From Zygnema cylindricum (taxonomy: Eukaryota > Streptophyta > Zygnematophyceae > Zygnematales > Zygnemataceae), in the NCBI GenBank assembly GCA_037447655.1, contig JBBHKE010003455.1:277453-341452 (forward strand): DNA of 64,000 bases. Direction: 5' to 3'. The notes under the pieces are model-generated. The model searched no databases, was not told where the DNA came from, and saw only the letters and a list, made by a program, of their open reading frames with translations. Both the position numbers and the translations under genes were made by a program. Positions 59,719-64,000 of this stretch are shown piece by piece; within the stretch, counting starts at the first letter, position 1; each line of letters begins with the position of its first letter.

Positions 59719-59945
59719 ATTTTTGTCGTCGCTGAACCTTCGGTATGCGCCAGTTGCTATACCACCGACGACAGGTGGTCGTCGTTGCTCAGCGACGACA
59801 GCTGCTCGTCGCTGATTCAGCGACGACTGCTGTTCATCGCGGAATTAATTTTACTCTTTAATGTATAGTCGTTCATGTCGTCGCTGATTCAGCGGCGACT
59901 GCTGATCGTTGTTGAATTAATTTTACTCTTTAATGTATAGTCGTT
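59719..59945. repeat. TCGTCGCTGA hairpins and a 60-bp tandem duplication
   Basis: Inverted TCGTCGCTGA/TCAGCGACGA words as at 52955. A block ending GGAATTAATTTTACTC and TTTAATGTATAGTCGTT is present twice, at about 59818-59875 and 59885-59946. Confidence 0.75.
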
Positions 59946-60112
59946 TATTTTAATATGATGACTGACTTGTTTTGTTTTTTTTTTTTTTCTTTGCTCTTGT
60001 GGCAGAATACCAAAAAGGTATGCGGTGGTGGAAACAAAAGGAGGGTATACTTAGAGGGATAAGGGCGACTACACACACCTTGTCATCTGCGGGTTTTGGA
60101 AAAAAAAGCGTG

Positions 60113-60256
60113 GTGGTGACGAAGGCACTACCGGGTAGGGGAAGGAAAGAACTACCGTGGGTGACAGCGGTAAACAAGGAGTTGGTGGTGACGAAGGCAC
60201 TACCGGGTAGGGGAAGGAAAGAAGTACCGTGGGTGACAGCGGTAAACAAGGAGTTG
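60113..60256 (+). repeat. 72-bp in-frame duplication in transposase exon
   Basis: Two adjacent 72-bp units (60113-60184, 60185-60256), differing at one base (GAACTA/GAAGTA). They encode 24 residues each, starting VVTKALPGRGRK. Copy A has a single unit. Confidence 0.92.
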
Positions 60257-61048
60257 GTGGAGGAGTTATTTCGTTTCAATAAGGCGGGAATGAAAATGTC
60301 ACAGACCATTGTGGGGACCATGGCTTGTCATGTCATTAAATGTATGAAGAAGGAGAATTTGAGGCTATTTCTCGACAAAAAGGGTAGGGAGATCAAAATT
60401 AAAATCACGAAACGTTGGACTCAACGGTTTTGTGAGAAGCATAGTATTGTTACAAGGGCTCAAAAGGGAAAACTCCAATTAAGTCCGGAGAAAGAGGAGT
60501 ACATAGGGAAAACGGTGGCGTATCACATGGGAATGTTAAAAAGGGGATTTTTGTCACGTAAGCCTCGTATTTTTCTAACATTCGTTGCTTTGTGTTCTAA
60601 TATATGTTTCATTTATTATATTTTTTGTTGTTTCCGAGGGTTGTAAGTGCATTGACGTAACCGAATATCGTTGACACTATCATCATACTTACTTGTGTAT
60701 TTTGTATTTTTTTTTCGACGTTTTCGTGGATATTAGGTCGCTTCATTGAGGATTTAATTGAAAACATGGACGAGACCCACATTATTGTGAATATGGACAA
60801 TAAAAAGACATTGGGTTTTTCGCGGGGACGAGGTGGTGAAATACGCGGACGTTGCAGGCGGTGGTGAGTCAATGACTTTGATGGTATGACTCACGGGTGG
60901 AGTCAACGCAAGAATTGAATCTCCGATGATAATCTTCGCCAACAAACATTGTAGTTACCCTATAAAGGGCCTCCACGACGATATACCAGGTGCATTTCCT
61001 TTCATTTGCGTTTTTCTCCTCGTATATATTGTCGCTATCATCTACCAC

Positions 61049-62015
61049 TGTAACAGCAATAGCGGATCGAACTTGTTTATAAAGGGATATTTAGGTGTTA
61101 TGATTATAGAGTACTAAATTTGGTAGACGTCCGCAAAAGAATCACGCTATTTGGAGTTATATTTTAAAAGTTATAGCGATGGGTGCATTTAGGTGACAGC
61201 GTGGGGTCTAAATAACAAGTGGGTATCATTGAAACGGGTTAAGGGTCAAATTAGTACCGAAATTACGTGTGTACGTTTCATAAAGTTCTAATGAAACGTT
61301 TAGTATGCACGGTGGTTCGTTTCGTACAAATTTTAGTACGAAACGTCACTTTTACTTAAAGGAATTTCGTAGGAAGTTTCGCGTGCGAAATTTGTTACGC
61401 ACGATCGTGCGAAGTCGCGTTTCGTTTGGCGCGCACTTTTGCACGTAAATGTTACGTAGTGAAACGTAACGTTTGATTGGTTAGTAAAGTGCTAAGTAGT
61501 TAGTAAGAGATTTCGCACGTTTTTGCATTGGTCAGTCTGAGTCTTTGCTGATCAATGATTGGCCCAGGTAAAAGCCTGTTAAAACGGAGCGTTGACTCTG
61601 GCCTGGCGAGTCCAGGGCGATGATGGATAAATAGTGAAGTGTAAGAGGAGAGTAGACATCTTTTCCTTTGGAAAAGTTTGTGGAAATTCCAGCTGATCTT
61701 GGTCCTGAGCGATTGATACCAAATTGGAGAAAAGGCATTTTGCATTGAAATCTCTTACTAACTAAATAGTGTTTTAGTAGTTAAGAGATAGAATTATTAA
61801 GAGTGGAGAGTAGAGGAAACACTTTAAATTGAAGGGTTGAGCCACGAGGGCAAGAGACCAAGCTAATGTTATGTGGACAGAAGCTTCTTTTCAATTAAAG
61901 TTTATCCTTATGTGAGTGTTTTCCAATGTGGATGTGTATTTTCCAATGTGTGGAATGTGTGGTTGGAATTGTTTGTAGTAATGGGATTTTCTGAGAGGTA
62001 GGAGATCCTGTTACA
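61049..62015 (+). repeat. 5' LTR of a gag-type retrotransposon, 967 bp
   Basis: Begins TGTAACAG and ends CTGTTACA, a perfect 8-bp inverted repeat, and is followed two bases later by a primer-binding site. It cuts transposase copy B. Inside are palindromic GTAC/GTTACG words (TTTCGTAC...GTACGAAA near 61320) and a TATA-like GGATAAATAG at about 61625. The 3' LTR lies outside the window, so age cannot be judged. Confidence 0.85.
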
Positions 62016-62017
62016 TA

Positions 62018-62030
62018 TGGTATCAAAGCT
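62018..62030 (+). other. Primer-binding site, tRNA-iMet 3' end
   Basis: TGGTATCAAAGCT, close to the TGGTATCAGAGC consensus complementary to the 3' end of initiator tRNA-Met. This is the standard mode, unlike the internal site of the Copia elements here. Confidence 0.8.
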
Positions 62031-62791
62031 TTGGTTAGAAACCAGGGAGAAGCTAGCTCACTCGAATATCGACTGCCGTGACCGGTGAGGGTGCTCTAAC
62101 CTGTGTCGGTAGAACCACAATGTGAAGTGGTAGGGGATTGGAGGGAAACTGAGTGATCACACAGCCAGCGGCCGCTGGTTAGATGTGGGGCGTGCTCAGG
62201 TCCTAAGGACTAAGGCGGGGTGGGCAGTGTAGCCACCGCTGAAGCTCACTCCAATTACCTAGAGGCCAAACAAACTTGCCTTCTCCTAGCAATGATTCAT
62301 GTGTAGAGGAAGGGCTTGAAGCCATGAAGGGTGAGGAGGTGAGGATTAGAGAGTAAAAGATCCTGATGTAGTGGGAAGTGGGAAATTTGCAATGGAGGAG
62401 AAGGAAAGTGGAGTACTTTACTTCTTCAAGAGCAAAGGAGTCCAGAAATGACTCAAAACTTTTCAAACCCTAAATTGTTACCTTTGATTGATTTCAGTTT
62501 TGCTGTTGCAAATTTATGGTTAAATCTTACCTTTGAGAGCTTTCAATTTTTGCTATTGCAAAATTGGTGGGGAAATTCTTACATTTCTGTTTCAATGTTG
62601 GGAAATTGAAAATTTGAATTTGTACTAACTTACTTTCAATATTTTTTTTTAATTTCTCAGATTTTGATCTTTTCAAAGGATTTGTTAAGGAGAAAAAGTT
62701 TTTGGAGCAATCTAAGGACTTCAAATCTGCAGCAAATTTCTTTGGGAAATTATATTCTATCCTTACTTTTGCTTGATTTCATTGTGTGATA
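62031..62791 (+). other. Untranslated leader of the LTR retrotransposon
   Basis: 760 bases between primer site and gag with no conserved frame. T-rich with repeated GCAAATT and TTGCTATTGC words near 62500-62570. Probably holds packaging signals, but none can be read. Confidence 0.5.
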
Positions 62792-64000
62792 ATGGCAAAT
62801 TCTGCATGGAAACGTGAAATGGAGAATGCTTTAAATATGTTGAAGAAGCGTACTGTGAAATTGGTCAAAAGATTTAACAATCATGCTGCCGCTGTGGATG
62901 AAACCATTTCCGAATTGAAAAGTGAATTGAAAGTTGTCAAAGAAAATGGAAATGTTTCAAATGAAAAATTGGATGAACTTATTAACTTAATTCAGACCAA
63001 AAATGATATGAATGACCAAAAGGGTGAGAGTGGTAAAAGGAATGCTAGTTTTAGGGAGGATGATCATGATAGACCTAAGAAGATAAGGGATCTGAAATTG
63101 TCTATTAGTGAGGCACCATCGTTTGATGGTAAGAAGATTGATGAGTTGGATGCTTGGATTTTTCATATGGAATATTATTTGGAATCTAGAAATTGTGATC
63201 GTGATGATTACACTTCTTTTGCTGTTAGTTGTCTGAAAGGTGATGCTCAGATTTGGTATTATACCCAGAGAAGATCTAAATTGATTCCTGATAATGCTGA
63301 TTGGGAAACTTTTAAAACCGCGATCAAATCGCGTTTCTTGTCTGTCACTTTTAAATCCAGAATGGAAGAAAAGTGGCTGAATTGTAAGCAGAATGGATCT
63401 GTGAAGGATTATATTGTGGAATTTGACTCATCTAGTATTCATGTCATAGGTTTGACTGATGAAATGGCTAAATTGCATTTCTTGAACTATTTAAATCCTA
63501 TACTGAAATCAGAACTGAAACATCAAAAATTTATTAATTTGAAGGAATTACAAGATAAGTCATTGGAATTAGAGGATCAGTTGGGGTATAATCGGGAAAC
63601 TCGATCACTCAGGGGTAATTTGAATGAAGTATCAGAGTGGGATGAGGAGGAATTTGTTGAAGAGGGTCTGAATGCTGGTCTGGTGAATAGACAAAATATC
63701 TTTAGGGGAAATCAAAGGGGTGGACATAGTGTTAACGCAGGAAATAAATTTAACAATAGAGGGGGGTACATTAAAAGTCCTAAACCAAACATTAATGCTC
63801 AGAAGCCTAACCTTACCGTCCCCACATGCACAATTTGTCAGAAAAAGGGTCATAGAGCATTTGAGTGTGCACAATTGAAAAAGATTAACTGTTATAACTG
63901 TGGAGAGGAGGGACATTTTAGTAGAGAGTGCACAAAACCCAAGAAGAAAGTCACTTGTTTCAAATGTGGAGGTCCAGATCATTACGCTAAAGACTGTATA
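62792..64000 (+). CDS. Retrotransposon Gag (polyprotein start), continues off the edge
   Basis: Open from ATG 62792 to the window end, 403 codons. The N-terminal 100 residues are a likely coiled coil with heptads of Leu, Val and Ile. The Retrotrans_gag domain follows at about residues 105-260: 'SEAPSFDGKKIDELDAWIFH', 'YTSFAVSCLKGDAQIWY', 'WETFKTAIKSRF', 'VKDYIVEFDSSSIHVIGLTD'. After an acidic, then Arg/Gly/Asn-rich stretch come three CCHC zinc knuckles at about residues 349-402: CTICQKKGHRAFEC, CYNCGEEGHFSREC and CFKCGGPDHYAKDC. This layout is that of Ty3/Gypsy-type gag. Whether pol is fused cannot be seen. Intact so far, so possibly a younger element. Confidence 0.9.
   Translation, partial: MANSAWKREMENALNMLKKRTVKLVKRFNNHAAAVDETISELKSELKVVKENGNVSNEKLDELINLIQTKNDMNDQKGESGKRNASFREDDHDRPKKIRDLKLSISEAPSFDGKKIDELDAWIFHMEYYLESRNCDRDDYTSFAVSCLKGDAQIWYYTQRRSKLIPDNADWETFKTAIKSRFLSVTFKSRMEEKWLNCKQNGSVKDYIVEFDSSSIHVIGLTDEMAKLHFLNYLNPILKSELKHQKFINLKELQDKSLELEDQLGYNRETRSLRGNLNEVSEWDEEEFVEEGLNAGLVNRQNIFRGNQRGGHSVNAGNKFNNRGGYIKSPKPNINAQKPNLTVPTCTICQKKGHRAFECAQLKKINCYNCGEEGHFSRECTKPKKKVTCFKCGGPDHYAKDCI

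Larger units (their letters stand above)
58305..60989 (+). pseudogene. DDE_1 (pogo-like) transposase, copy B
   Basis: Three exons fit in phase: 58305-58704, 60006-60557, 60737-60989, all GT-AG. Exon 1 has an acidic, Pro/Ser-rich N-terminus, then 'KATRVRVIKWMIEDCHANGE', an HTH-like start. Exon 2 has MRWWKQK, a duplicated 24-residue block, 'ITKRWTQRFCEKHSI' and 'YHMGMLKRGFLS'. Exon 3 begins the DDE_1 catalytic domain: 'ENMDETHIIVNMD', a frameshift, a TGA after MTLMV, then 'GGVNARIE' and 'KHCSYPIKGLHDDIP'. The rest, with the second Asp and third acidic residue, is absent because an LTR element starts at 61049, 60 bases into the next intron. A TATATATA at 58231-58238 could serve as promoter. Intron 1 holds a minisatellite and hairpins. 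Confidence 0.8.

Overview
This 64-kb window is nuclear DNA from a eukaryote. It is gene-poor and built mostly of transposable-element (TE) debris, with two complete intron-containing genes and one gene fragment. The closest matches I recognise point to the green lineage (streptophyte alga or early land plant). These are a plant-style exonuclease III-like protein beginning near MKRFYQPI, plant-like RSL1D1, telo-box motifs (AAACCCTA) at two ribosome-biogenesis genes, and palindromic G-boxes (TGCCACGTGGCA). This placement is an inference and I cannot name the species. A 10-base N gap lies at 8503-8512.

Layout. 1-8.5 kb: intergenic DNA, a 5' Copia remnant (LTR end, primer-binding site, gag pieces, + strand), and a second degenerate LTR (- strand) holding a long CT microsatellite. 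8.5-17.9 kb: another LTR, a solo LTR with a perfect 5-bp target duplication, four TA-flanked Tc1/mariner-like MITEs, a 63-bp tandem repeat, and a dispersed repeat with a central palindrome. 17.97-24.41 kb: a whole Ty1/Copia element with two 1047-bp LTRs. Its coding region is broken, and its primer-binding site matches the anticodon arm of initiator tRNA-Met. It sits in the end of a hAT-like element. 24.4-26.6 kb: first exon of an exonuclease III/AP-endonuclease-like gene (- strand) with a cluster of G-boxes; no later exons were found.

27.2-35.9 kb: DDX54/Dbp10, an 11-exon DEAD-box helicase. Its exon phases all fit and give 886 codons; the last exon contains a run of 41 G. 36.1-39.4 kb: a segment bounded by hAT-like terminal repeats. 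It carries a tRNA-like gene, a MITE and a palindrome-repeat copy. 42.5-44.1 kb: RSL1D1/UTP30-like ribosomal L1-domain gene on the - strand, converging on DDX54. 44.6-50.6 kb: a non-LTR-type retroelement remnant, more repeat copies, and a Copia pol remnant (- strand). 50.6-61.0 kb: two broken DDE_1 (pogo-like) transposase genes with introns, hairpin arrays, low-complexity tracts and more MITEs. 61.05-64 kb: a gag-type LTR retrotransposon (5' LTR, tRNA-iMet primer site, open gag with three zinc knuckles). It interrupts the second transposase gene and runs off the right edge.

The two intact genes both act in nucleolar large-subunit ribosome assembly by family, and both carry telo-boxes in their leaders. 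I found no clear new multi-gene system. The most interesting signals are the G-box array, the shared telo-boxes, the half-tRNA priming site, the MITE family with a possible autonomous partner, and the coding poly-G run.
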